64,000 nucleotides of DNA. Origin: Myxococcales bacterium (GTDB lineage Bacteria; Myxococcota_A; Polyangia; Polyangiales; Ga0077539). A program made the translations under genes and the position numbers. The notes below the pieces were generated by a model. That model did not search any database and was not told where the DNA came from. It saw only the letters and a list, made by a program, of their open reading frames with translations. Each line of letters opens with the position of its first letter. Position 1 is the stretch's first letter. Shown one piece after another: positions 42,763-50,940 of the stretch. The stretch spans positions 1 through 64,000 of the forward strand of contig JAUSAZ010000002.1 in the NCBI GenBank assembly GCA_030652255.1, written 5' to 3'.

Positions 42763-45032
42763 GCGCGAAGCCGGGATGCCGGGTGTACTTCGTCCAGCAC
42801 GCGGGGGGGCTCCTGAGCGGCAGCCTCATCGACCACGGCGGCGGGCCCTTCGACGCGCCGCCGCCGAGCGCCATCGGACGCGGCGTCGACGAGGTGCTGC
42901 GGCAGCTGGAGGTGCTGCTCCAGCGGGCCCTCGCGCTGGCGCCGGGCACCCTCGCCCGCTACCTGTGGGACGTGACCTTCGCGACGCGCGAGGTGACCGT
43001 CGACGTGCACCCGCAGGTGGCGCAGGAGAAGCGGCTGGTCATCGGGGCGCGGGAGATCCCGCTGCGGCTCACCTACGCCTGGAGCGCGCTGAAGAAGGGC
43101 GGCTTCCGGGTGGTGCTGCCGCGCTTCGGGTGGTCCTTCGTGGTCGAGCGGCTGGAGATCGCGCCGGAGGTGCTGCGCCAGGCCGTGAGCACGGTGCTGC
43201 TCGGCGAGAGCGCCGGGGCGCTCATGGGCTTCCAGCGCTTCGGCGACGAGTGGGTGAGCGAGTGGACCCCGCGGGTGCTCGACGGCGACGGCGACGACGA
43301 GGAGGGCGGCGAGCTGGCGCGGGAGTTCCCGACGGTGACCGAGGTGGCCGACGAGTGGGTCGAGCGCGTCGCCCGGCGGCGGCTGCCGATGCCCGTGGGG
43401 GAAGACCCCGCCCTCGCCTCGCTGGCTGCCCTCGCGTCTCGCCGCCCGCTGCCCTCGGTGCTGCTCGTGGGCCCCTCCGGGGTCGGCAAGACCTCGCTGG
43501 TGCGACGCCTCGCGCGGCACCTGCTCATCGAGCGGCGGGCGCACCCCGAGCGCGCCGTGCCGCGGCTGTGGGCCACCTCCGCCACGCGGATGATCGCCGG
43601 CATGACCTACGTGGGCATGTGGCAGGAGCGCTGCCTCGCCGTGGTGCAGGAGCTCGCGCACGAGGGCGACCTGCTCTTCGTCGACCGCCTCGTGCCGATG
43701 TTGCAGCCCCAGCCCGACGGAGGATCGATCGGCGAGGTGCTGCTCCCGGCGGCGCGCGAGGGCACCATCGCGGTGATCGCGGAGTGCACCCGGGCCGAGC
43801 TCGAGGCCTGCCGGCGGCGCTTCGGGGCGCTGCTGGAGGTCTTCCAGGTGGTGGCGGTGGACGAGCCCGCCACGCCCGCGGTGCTGCGCTTCATCCCCAC
43901 CTACGCGCAGCGCCGGCTGCCCCGCACGACGCTGCCGCCGACGGCGGTGCGGCGGATGGCGACGCACCTCGCGACGCTCCAGCGCGACGCGGCCTTCCCG
44001 GGCAAGGCCGTGCGCTTCCTCGACTGGATCGCCGCCTCGCAGGACCCTTCGGACACGACGGCGCGCACGCTCTCGCCGCGCGAGGTGTCGGCGCGCTTCG
44101 CCCGCTTCTCGGGCATCCCCGAGGAGCTCATCGCCGACGAGCACGCCGTCACGCCCGAGCAGCTCGCGGCCACGCTCCGGCGCTCGGTCATCGGGCAGGA
44201 CGCGGCCTGCGCCTCCGCCGCGCGGGTGCTGGCGCGCTTGAAGGCGGGGCTCAACGACCCCGAGCGCCCGGTGGGTACGCTGCTCTTCCTCGGTCCGACG
44301 GGCGTCGGCAAGACCGAGCTCGCGCGGGCGATGGCGGCGTACCTCTTCGGCGACCCGGCGCGGATGATCCGCCTCGACATGAGCGAGTACATGTTCGCGG
44401 GCTCGGGGCAGCGCCTGCTGGCCGTGGGTCAGGGCTCGCAGAGCCTCGCGACGAAGGTGCGCGAGCGGCCGCTCTCGCTGGTGCTCTTCGACGAGATCGA
44501 GAAGGCGCACCCCGAGGTGTTCGACCTCCTGCTGGGCATGCTCGGCGAAGGGCGCCTGACGGACGCCTTCGGCACGAGCGTCGACTGCCGGATGACCGTG
44601 GTGGTGATGACCTCCAACCTGGGCGTGAGCGAGTCGCGGGCCGTGGGCTTCGGCGACGGCGCCGCGGGTGACAGCGCGATGCGGGCGGCGCGGCGGCACT
44701 TCCGCCCGGAGTTCTTCAACCGCCTCGACCAGGTCATCGGCTTCAACGCGCTGACGCCCTCGGACGTGCTGAAGATCGTCGACCTGGAGATCACGAAGGC
44801 CGAGGGGCGCGCGGGCCTGCAGCGCCGCCGGGTGCGCCTCGCCGTGGGCCCTGCGGCGAGGGCGAAGCTCGCCGAGCTGGGCTGGCACCCGACCCGTGGC
44901 GCGCGGCCGTTGCAGCGGGTGATCGAGGAGCGGGTGATCGCCCCGATCGCGGCCTACCTCGCGGCGCACCCGGAGGTGCACGACGGCGCGCTCACCGTAG
45001 ACGTCGACGGCGCGGTGGGCCGGGCGGAGTAG
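42759..45032 (+). CDS. Double AAA+ ClpB-like ATPase, short form
   Basis: The protein has 757 residues. The N-terminal domain (1-200) opens with VYFVQHAGGLLSGSLIDHGG and resembles the heads of the two longer paralogues. The first AAA+ site has a good Walker A (GPSGVGKT 238-245) but Walker B FVDR (307-310), with Arg replacing Glu; the pore-loop region reads AGMTYVGMW. The second site is complete (GPTGVGKT 512-519, LFDEIEKAHP 576-585, TSNLG 618-622, RGARPLQR). It ends right after the ClpB small domain and has no release-factor-like tail. The start overlaps the preceding AAA+ stop by 4 bp. It is the last gene of the plus-strand run and converges on a small membrane-protein gene. Confidence 0.88.
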   Translation: MSAKPGCRVYFVQHAGGLLSGSLIDHGGGPFDAPPPSAIGRGVDEVLRQLEVLLQRALALAPGTLARYLWDVTFATREVTVDVHPQVAQEKRLVIGAREIPLRLTYAWSALKKGGFRVVLPRFGWSFVVERLEIAPEVLRQAVSTVLLGESAGALMGFQRFGDEWVSEWTPRVLDGDGDDEEGGELAREFPTVTEVADEWVERVARRRLPMPVGEDPALASLAALASRRPLPSVLLVGPSGVGKTSLVRRLARHLLIERRAHPERAVPRLWATSATRMIAGMTYVGMWQERCLAVVQELAHEGDLLFVDRLVPMLQPQPDGGSIGEVLLPAAREGTIAVIAECTRAELEACRRRFGALLEVFQVVAVDEPATPAVLRFIPTYAQRRLPRTTLPPTAVRRMATHLATLQRDAAFPGKAVRFLDWIAASQDPSDTTARTLSPREVSARFARFSGIPEELIADEHAVTPEQLAATLRRSVIGQDAACASAARVLARLKAGLNDPERPVGTLLFLGPTGVGKTELARAMAAYLFGDPARMIRLDMSEYMFAGSGQRLLAVGQGSQSLATKVRERPLSLVLFDEIEKAHPEVFDLLLGMLGEGRLTDAFGTSVDCRMTVVVMTSNLGVSESRAVGFGDGAAGDSAMRAARRHFRPEFFNRLDQVIGFNALTPSDVLKIVDLEITKAEGRAGLQRRRVRLAVGPAARAKLAELGWHPTRGARPLQRVIEERVIAPIAAYLAAHPEVHDGALTVDVDGAVGRAE

Positions 45033-45075
45033 CGGGGCGATTCCGCACAGTGGGGCGCGCGCGGTGGGGCGCCGC

Positions 45076-45246
45076 CTACTTCCTGAACATCGCGAACGCG
45101 CCGCCCACCAGCGCCACGGCGACCACGGCGATGACCACGCCGACGCCCATACCGGTCTTGAAGATGCCGCCGATCACCCGACACGCAGGGAGCATCGACG
45201 CGGCGAGCAGGATCCCGAACACGTTGCGGAGGGTCGTAGCGTTCAT
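45076..45246 (-). CDS. Small membrane lipoprotein-like peptide
   Basis: The protein has 56 residues from the ATG at 45246, which has GAGGTG five bases upstream. A hydrophobic start ends in MLPAC, which fits a lipobox, and a second hydrophobic segment (VGVVIAVVAVALVGGAFA) ends in a Lys. It could be a lipoprotein with a membrane anchor or a two-helix membrane peptide. I recognise no family. It is 62 bp downstream of the DUF3142 gene on the same strand. Confidence 0.6.
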   Translation of the reverse strand: MNATTLRNVFGILLAASMLPACRVIGGIFKTGMGVGVVIAVVAVALVGGAFAMFRK

Positions 45247-45308
45247 GGAACACCTCACTTTCTACGTGGAGGTATTTGCAGCGGATGTGCCATCTCCGCG
45301 CGTGTCCG

Positions 45309-46025
45309 TCAGCGCAGCGCGCGCAGCGCCTCCGCCGTCCACGGCCGCGGGTTGAACACGTAGCGTCGCGTCACCCCGCGCAGCGCCGCCCGCGGCTCGC
45401 CCACCGCCCACCCCACGCTCCCCCGGCACGCCGCCGCACGAAAGCCCCCGTTGCTCCGCAGCGCGCCCAGCACCGCGGCGCTTCCCGCGCCCATGGTGAA
45501 GACCATCGGCACCACCTCGTCGACCGGCAGCGGCGCGTCGTCGAGCCACGCGTCGCCCTCGCACCACGACGCGAGGGCCGTCATCGACAGCCAGGTATCC
45601 CCGCCCAGCGCCCGGCGCGCCTCCGCGAGCAGCGCGCGGTAGTCCCCCCGCTGCGACGCGCCCGCGTCGAAGTCGACCTGCACCCCGCGCACGCCCGGCG
45701 CCCGCGCGGCGTCCACCAGGGTCCCCACGATGCGCTCGCGCGCCGCCGCCGTCAGCGCGAGGCCCCGCGGGCGGGCCTCCACCCGCACCACGGCCATCAC
45801 GTACGCGCCGTCTCGCACCCGAAGCGGCTGCCGTCGGGGCGCGACGCGCACGCCGCCGGGGCGCAGGTCCACGGTCGCGCGGAGGAACGCCACGCCGACG
45901 CCCGCGGGCGCCGGGCGCAGGTCTTCGGGGCGCTCCCAGGCCCACGCCATGATGGGCGGCGGCGGGTCGGCCCACGCCGCCGAGGGCGCGAGCGAGAGCG
46001 CAAGCAGCGCCACGAGCGTGCGCAC
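45309..46025 (-). CDS. DUF3142 family secreted protein
   Basis: The protein has 238 residues. A signal peptide (1-19, ending AWA) precedes a TIM-barrel-like domain recognised as DUF3142 from the opening MAWAWERPEDLR, the segment VQVDFDAG and the EVVPMVFTMG strand. The fold resembles glycoside hydrolases; no enzyme activity has been shown to my knowledge. The GTG start at 46025 lies 4 bp after the stop of the 735-residue secreted protein, so they are one operon. Confidence 0.75.
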   Translation of the reverse strand: MRTLVALLALSLAPSAAWADPPPPIMAWAWERPEDLRPAPAGVGVAFLRATVDLRPGGVRVAPRRQPLRVRDGAYVMAVVRVEARPRGLALTAAARERIVGTLVDAARAPGVRGVQVDFDAGASQRGDYRALLAEARRALGGDTWLSMTALASWCEGDAWLDDAPLPVDEVVPMVFTMGAGSAAVLGALRSNGGFRAAACRGSVGWAVGEPRAALRGVTRRYVFNPRPWTAEALRALR

Positions 46026-46029
46026 GGCG

Positions 46030-48237
46030 TCAGTACCAGTACCGGGTGGCGCGGGCCTCGGGCGAGCGGGGATGCAGCCGGTGCAGCGCCTGGAAGGCCG
46101 CCCGCGACGCGCGGTGCACGGGCGCCTGCGGGTCGCAGCCGTTGTTGCGGGTGTTCTGCACCGCGGCGGCCAGGAGGGCGGGCATCCCCGGGGCGTTGGG
46201 CGAGAGCGCCGCGACCCGGGCCGACTCCGCCGCGAGCCACGCGCTGCCGCCGCCGAGCGCGATCCAGCGGGCCCGCTCGCGCGCGAACATCGCCCGCTCC
46301 GCCGCGGTCAGGAACCACGCCGGCGTGACCGCGCCGACCGCCTCGCCGCACTGCGCCGTCCACGGGTCGCCCAGCGGGGGGACCGCGTCGAGCATCGCCG
46401 TGCCCACCGCCACCTCGCCGGAGCCCGTGAGCAGCGAGCGCAGCAGCGCCAGGCGACGCGCAGCGCGGGTGGTGCTCTGTGCAAGGGCGCGCAGCGGTCG
46501 CTGGGCCGCCTCGGACATCCGCGGCACCAGCGCCGCCGCGCCGAGGAAGGCGCCCTCGTCGTCGAGCAGCGCCGCGCGGTGGAGGGCAACCCGGGTGACC
46601 CGCTCCCGTAGCGGCAGCGGGAGCGTCGGGCTCGCCGCGACGCGCAGCAGCACCCGCACCGGAACCCTCAGGGACAACACCTGCGCCGCGACGGGGGAGA
46701 AGTCCGCGGGGATGACCCCATCGGCGCCCGGAGCCCGCGGCGGGAGCACGAGCCCGACGCCGTCGGTCCACCCTGCGGGGCGGCCGTGGCAGGCCGACAC
46801 GAACTGGTCGAGGTCCGTCGAGGACCGCAGCGCGAGCTCGCGGTAGAGGTTGCGCGCGGTGGGTCCGTCCTCGTCGCTGACCTCGTGCGACGTGCGCATC
46901 ACCTCGTCGTAGACGCGCCCTCCGCGCGCGCCGAGCACCCGCAGCCGCTCGTAGCGCGCCGTCGCGAAGGCCGGGTCGCCGCGCGGCAACGCGAGCGCCG
47001 CGTCCAGCAGCGGGTCGAGCCGGCGGTCGCGCGGGTCTCCCCCCGACGAGAGCGCCGCGAGGAGCCACGTCCGCGCCCGGGCCCGCGCGAAGAGGGCCAG
47101 TGCGGCGTCGCGGGCGCCGGGGGCGTCGCGCAGCGCGATCCAGGTGGTGATGGGGTCGGCGGCGTCGGGCGCCCTCCGCGCGGCCGAGGTGGTCGGCGCG
47201 TCGGAGAGCCGCACGTAGTCATGGAGGTCGGTCGCGAACGCGGCGCCGCGGCCGGGGCGGGCGAGCTCGGCGCCGAGCGCGTGGAGGCGTGCGCCCGGGT
47301 CGCGCAGCACGTCGATCCAGCCCTCGTAGCGGCGGGTCATGTCGTGCACCGCGGCGCCCGCGGGGTCGGCGAGGAGCGCGCGGGCCTGCTGCGTGGCGCG
47401 GGCGAGGCGCTCGGCGTCGGGGGTGGCGCGGCCCCGCTGCGCCGCGCGGGTGATGGAGCGCACGACCAGGTAGCGGGCGATGGGCGACCAGGGCGAGGCG
47501 GCGTCGGCGGCGACGGCGGCGAACGCGCGCTCGGCCTGATCGTAGCGACCTGCGTAGAAGTGCGCGGCGGCGACCTGGTACGCGCGGTCGCGTCGCTGCT
47601 CGACGGGCGCGGCGTCCTGGAGCGGGCGCGGCGTGCGCCCGGGCGTGGCCCCGCAGTTGGAGAACACGGCGTCCTGGGCGTCGACCCACGCGCGCACGGC
47701 GTCGCTGCGGGCACCGTGGTGGCTCACCCGATCGAGCAGGGCTCTGGCAGCCGCGCGGAAGGCGTCTTCGAGGCAGTTGGGCGTCCAGGCGCCGTCGGTC
47801 GACCAGCCGTTGGGGATGTCCGGGCCGCGCGAGCCCACCGCCACCGCGCGGGCGTCCCGCCAGGGAGCGTCCTCGGGCACGTACTCACCCGACGCTGCCG
47901 CACCGCTCGCCGCGACCGGGGTCGCGGGGTCGACCGCGAGCGGGGCGGTGGCGGAGTGCAGGGCGCGCTCGACCGCGACGAAGGCGTCGAGCTCGTCGTC
48001 GGCGAGCGGCGCGTCGACGAGGGCCCGCCAGGCCACCACCTGGAAGCTGGTCTCCCAGGGGCCGATCACCCCGAGGTGCCCGCGGGCGAAGCGACGCAGG
48101 GGCAGGTCGGGGTTGTGGCTGTTGACGTAGACGGGCCCCTCCAGCTCGGGGCCGCAGGCCTCGGCCTCGCGGGTGGGCAGCACGACCGACGAGAGCAGCG
48201 CGAGGGCGAGGAGGCCACGGACGGCGGGGCGGATCAT
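46030..48237 (-). CDS. Large secreted protein of unknown function
   Basis: The protein has 735 residues. A signal peptide (about 1-27, ending AEA) leads into CGPELEGPVYVNSHNPDLPL and then mainly Ala/Arg-rich helices, probably TPR-like solenoid repeats (for example AYQVAAAHFYAGRYDQAERAF). I recognise no catalytic motif. Its start overlaps the stop of the helicase gene by 4 bp (ATGA), an odd pairing of a cytoplasmic helicase with an exported protein. The DUF3142 gene follows after 4 bp. Confidence 0.7.
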   Translation of the reverse strand: MIRPAVRGLLALALLSSVVLPTREAEACGPELEGPVYVNSHNPDLPLRRFARGHLGVIGPWETSFQVVAWRALVDAPLADDELDAFVAVERALHSATAPLAVDPATPVAASGAAASGEYVPEDAPWRDARAVAVGSRGPDIPNGWSTDGAWTPNCLEDAFRAAARALLDRVSHHGARSDAVRAWVDAQDAVFSNCGATPGRTPRPLQDAAPVEQRRDRAYQVAAAHFYAGRYDQAERAFAAVAADAASPWSPIARYLVVRSITRAAQRGRATPDAERLARATQQARALLADPAGAAVHDMTRRYEGWIDVLRDPGARLHALGAELARPGRGAAFATDLHDYVRLSDAPTTSAARRAPDAADPITTWIALRDAPGARDAALALFARARARTWLLAALSSGGDPRDRRLDPLLDAALALPRGDPAFATARYERLRVLGARGGRVYDEVMRTSHEVSDEDGPTARNLYRELALRSSTDLDQFVSACHGRPAGWTDGVGLVLPPRAPGADGVIPADFSPVAAQVLSLRVPVRVLLRVAASPTLPLPLRERVTRVALHRAALLDDEGAFLGAAALVPRMSEAAQRPLRALAQSTTRAARRLALLRSLLTGSGEVAVGTAMLDAVPPLGDPWTAQCGEAVGAVTPAWFLTAAERAMFARERARWIALGGGSAWLAAESARVAALSPNAPGMPALLAAAVQNTRNNGCDPQAPVHRASRAAFQALHRLHPRSPEARATRYWY

Positions 48238-50123
48238 CCCGGCGGTTGTAGCGCACCGCGCAGCGCCGGGGCCCACGTCGCCGCGGTGGTGAGCACGAGC
48301 TGGTGGGACGCGCGGGTCATCGCCACGTAGAGCGCCCGCCGCCCCTCGTGGCCCTCGGGGTACGCGCCCGCGTCGCAGTCGGGCACCACCACGTGATCGA
48401 ACTCCAGCCCCTTCACCTCCTGCACGCAGGTGACCTCGACGCCCGCCGCGAAGGAGAAGTCCCCGCCCCGCACCAGGCGCACGCCGTCCTCGCCGCGCGC
48501 GAGGAGCGCCGCCGTCCGGGCCGCCGACTCCGCGGTGCGGCAGACCACCGCGACGCTCGCCTCGGGGTCGGCCTCGCGCAGCGCCCGCACCGCGTCGACC
48601 AGGGCCGCCACCACATGGAACACCGTGCGCCCCCGCCACGCCACCACCGCCGCGCCGTCGGGTGCGACGCTCCCCTCGCCGCGCAGCACCGCCCGCGCGA
48701 GCGCAGTGACCGCCGGGGGGCAGCGGTAGCTCACGGCGAGGCGCACGGCCTCGAAGCTCCCGGCGCCGAGCTCCCTCATGGCCTCGTCCCACCCTGGGAA
48801 GTACGCCGTGTCGTCGACCTGCTGTCCCTCGTCGCCCGCGACGACGAGGGCGCCGCCGGGCCGCAGCGCGCGCCCGATGAGGGCGAGCTCGATGGGCGCG
48901 AACTCCTGCGCCTCGTCGAGGACCACGCAGTCGTAGGCCCCCGGCGAGGGCGCCGCGTCGCCGGGCGTCGCGCGCAGCGCGGCGAGCGCGAAGAGCACGG
49001 CGTAGTCCTCCGGGTCGACGGCGCCCGCGTCCTCGAAGGGCGTCCCCGCGTCGATGCGGAGGCCGTCGACCGTGGCGAGCCGGTCGGCGTCGACGTGGCG
49101 GTGCGACGCCTCGGTGGTGTCGGTGAACTGCACGTTGGTGTGCTCCAGCACCCGCCCGACGGCGTGCGGGGAGACCGCGCCCGCAGAGGCCCGGGCGACG
49201 CGCTCCATCAGGACGCGGTCGCCGAAGAGGTGCTGGAGGTCCTCGCGCGTGGCCGTCGCGCCGCGGGGACGCCCGGGGCGCGCGGCGACGTCGGCGAGGG
49301 CCTCGCGCAGCGCGGGGTGTCGCTTGAGCCGGGTGACCGCCGCGGGCGCCGCCTGGCTCTCGCGCCGCGGCAGCCCCGGAAACGCCCGCCGCGCCTGCAC
49401 GGCCGCCCAGCGCTCGTAGCTCTTCACCTCGACGCCCTTCGCGCCGAGGCGGGCGAGCAGCGTCGTCGAGAGGCGCTGCAGCCCCTCCACCGGCACCAGC
49501 ACGAGGCCCCGGAAACTGCGACCGCCCTGCTCGGCGCGGGCCTGCAGCGCCGCGATGCGGAAGAGCGCGACGGTGGTCTTCCCGCAGCCCGCCTCGCCGA
49601 GCGCGAGGAGGGCCCGGCGCCGGGGCAGACCGACCGCGCGACGCTGCTCGGCGTCGAGCGCGTCGAGGGTGAAGGGAGACGGCGCGCGGGACGCCCCCGC
49701 CGGGCGCGGTCGCAGCAGCGGCGCCGGGGGATCGCCGACGCGCCGCCAGCCGTCGCCGTCGCGGGAGAGCACGGCGCTGGCGGTGACGACGCCGACGAGC
49801 ACGCCGCGCTCGACCTCCAGAAGGGCGCGGCCGCGGACGGTCCCGTCCAGCGTGCGGCCGTCGACCTCGATCTCGTAGTCGTCGCCCTCGGGGGTCGAGA
49901 AGAACACCGACGCGAGCGGCGAGCTCTGCCAGTCGAGGAGGGTGACGGGCCCGGTGATGTCGGTGCGCCAGCCCAGGAGGAGGTCGCGCACCCGCCCGCG
50001 CGTCTCGACCTGTAGCCACGCCACCGGGGGCGGCGCGTCGCCCGGCGCCGCGGCCATCGCAGCGGCGACGAGGGCTTCGAGGTGGCCGACGATCCCGCTC
50101 TGTTCGCTCAACGCGTCGCGCAT
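48234..50123 (-). CDS. UvrD/HelD-like superfamily 1 helicase
   Basis: The protein has 629 residues. All helicase motifs are present: Walker A GEAGCGKTT, motif II VVLDEAQEF, motif III VAGDEGQQ, motif IV SYRCPPAV, motif V VKGLEFDHVVV and motif VI YVAMTRASHQL. The N-terminal 150 residues have LLDWQSSPLASVFF and a YEIEVDGRTLDGTVRGR strand pair, the layout seen in HelD, which frees stalled RNA polymerase. It is shorter than classical HelD, so a DNA-helicase role is possible. The ATG at 50123 has a GGGGAGG site at ideal spacing, but that site lies inside a hairpin. Two secreted-protein genes follow by overlap. Confidence 0.85.
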   Translation of the reverse strand: MRDALSEQSGIVGHLEALVAAAMAAAPGDAPPPVAWLQVETRGRVRDLLLGWRTDITGPVTLLDWQSSPLASVFFSTPEGDDYEIEVDGRTLDGTVRGRALLEVERGVLVGVVTASAVLSRDGDGWRRVGDPPAPLLRPRPAGASRAPSPFTLDALDAEQRRAVGLPRRRALLALGEAGCGKTTVALFRIAALQARAEQGGRSFRGLVLVPVEGLQRLSTTLLARLGAKGVEVKSYERWAAVQARRAFPGLPRRESQAAPAAVTRLKRHPALREALADVAARPGRPRGATATREDLQHLFGDRVLMERVARASAGAVSPHAVGRVLEHTNVQFTDTTEASHRHVDADRLATVDGLRIDAGTPFEDAGAVDPEDYAVLFALAALRATPGDAAPSPGAYDCVVLDEAQEFAPIELALIGRALRPGGALVVAGDEGQQVDDTAYFPGWDEAMRELGAGSFEAVRLAVSYRCPPAVTALARAVLRGEGSVAPDGAAVVAWRGRTVFHVVAALVDAVRALREADPEASVAVVCRTAESAARTAALLARGEDGVRLVRGGDFSFAAGVEVTCVQEVKGLEFDHVVVPDCDAGAYPEGHEGRRALYVAMTRASHQLVLTTAATWAPALRGALQPPG

Positions 50124-50127
50124 GGGT

Positions 50128-50145
50128 CCTCCCCCCATGGGGAGG
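50128..50145 (-). promoter_or_regulatory. Hairpin covering the helicase ribosome-binding site
   Basis: In the minus-strand transcript CCTCCCC (50145-50139) can pair perfectly with GGGGAGG (50134-50128), the only Shine-Dalgarno candidate for the helicase start at 50123. The stem is 7 bp with a 4-base loop. It could restrain translation; a competing upstream RNA would be needed for regulation and is not evident. Confidence 0.45.
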
Positions 50146-50157
50146 CCTTCGCCCCGG

Positions 50158-50179
50158 GTTCTACCCGGACGGGTAGAAC
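50158..50179 (-). terminator. Terminator-like hairpin after the tRNA-Ser genes
   Basis: A perfect 10-bp inverted repeat, GTTCTACCCG-GA-CGGGTAGAAC, lies 21 bp beyond the 3' end of the tRNA-Ser at 50201-50287, in its direction of transcription. There is no T run. It probably marks the end of the tRNA transcript before the helicase gene. Confidence 0.5.
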
Positions 50180-50198
50180 ATGGCGGGGCACTTCATCT

Positions 50199-50287
<89 letters not shown>

Positions 50288-50336
50288 CTTGTGTTGCGCG
50301 CCGTCGCACCAACACCGGGATTTCGACTTATCGGGC

Positions 50337-50420
50337 GGAGAGCAAGGGATTCGAACCCTTGGTACCTTTCGGTACACCTGATTTCGAGTCAGGCACCATC
50401 GACCACTCGGACAGCTCTCC
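50337..50420 (-). tRNA. tRNA-Ser (anticodon CGA)
   Basis: Read on the minus strand, the gene is 84 bases with acceptor stem GGAGAGC, anticodon arm CCTGA-CTCGAAA-TCAGG giving anticodon CGA, a long variable arm (GTACC-GAAA-GGTAC) and T arm GGTTCGAATCC. It decodes UCG, a frequent serine codon in GC-rich genomes. It lies 49 bases before the other tRNA-Ser, probably on the same transcript. Confidence 0.95.
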
Positions 50421-50442
50421 GTCGCGAAACCTACGCAAAGCC

Positions 50443-50940
50443 CTACCCCCCTGTCAACGCAGAACCCTTCCGCCGTGCGCGGAAGAACGCCCGGAGCACC
50501 TCGGCGCAGGCCGCGGCCTCGACGCCGCCGCGCACCGGGTACCGGTGGTTGAGCCGCGCGTCCTCGCCGACGCGGTAGAGCGACGCGACGGCGCCGGCCT
50601 TCGGGTCGTCGCAGCCGTAGACCACCCGGCCGATGCGCGCGTTGACCAGCGCCCCGGCGCACATCACGCAGGGCTCCAGGGTCACGTAGGCCGTCACCGC
50701 CTCCAGGCGCCAGGTGCCCAGGGCCGTCGCCGCGGCGCGCATCGCGAGCACCTCCGCGTGGGCCGTCGGGTCTTCCAGGGCCTCGCGGAGGTTGTGCGCC
50801 CGCGCGAGCTCGACGCCCTCCGCGGACACCAGCACGCACCCGACCGGGACCTCCCCCGCCGCCGCGGCCCGCACGGCCTCGTCCAGCGCGGCCAGCATCC
50901 AGCGCTGGTCGGTCGCGAGGGCGTCGGCCTCGTCGCTCAT
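50443..50940 (-). CDS. tadA: tRNA-specific adenosine deaminase
   Basis: The protein has 165 residues. The zinc-dependent deaminase motifs are TAHAEVLAM (His-Ala-Glu) and LEPCVMCAGAL (Pro-Cys-x-x-Cys), together with the TadA-type VPVGCVLV strand and ARIGRVVYGCDDPKAGA. The enzyme converts A34 of tRNA-Arg(ACG) to inosine, an essential step in decoding. Its ATG overlaps the stop of the thioesterase gene by 4 bp. It lies 22 bp upstream of the tRNA-Ser(CGA) gene on the same strand, so the tRNAs may be transcribed with it. Confidence 0.95.
   Translation of the reverse strand: MSDEADALATDQRWMLAALDEAVRAAAAGEVPVGCVLVSAEGVELARAHNLREALEDPTAHAEVLAMRAAATALGTWRLEAVTAYVTLEPCVMCAGALVNARIGRVVYGCDDPKAGAVASLYRVGEDARLNHRYPVRGGVEAAACAEVLRAFFRARRKGSALTGG

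Noticed and set aside
39427..45032. ClpV of a type VI secretion system
   Set aside because: No sheath, spike, baseplate or membrane-complex genes are near, and the N-terminal domain is not ClpV-like.
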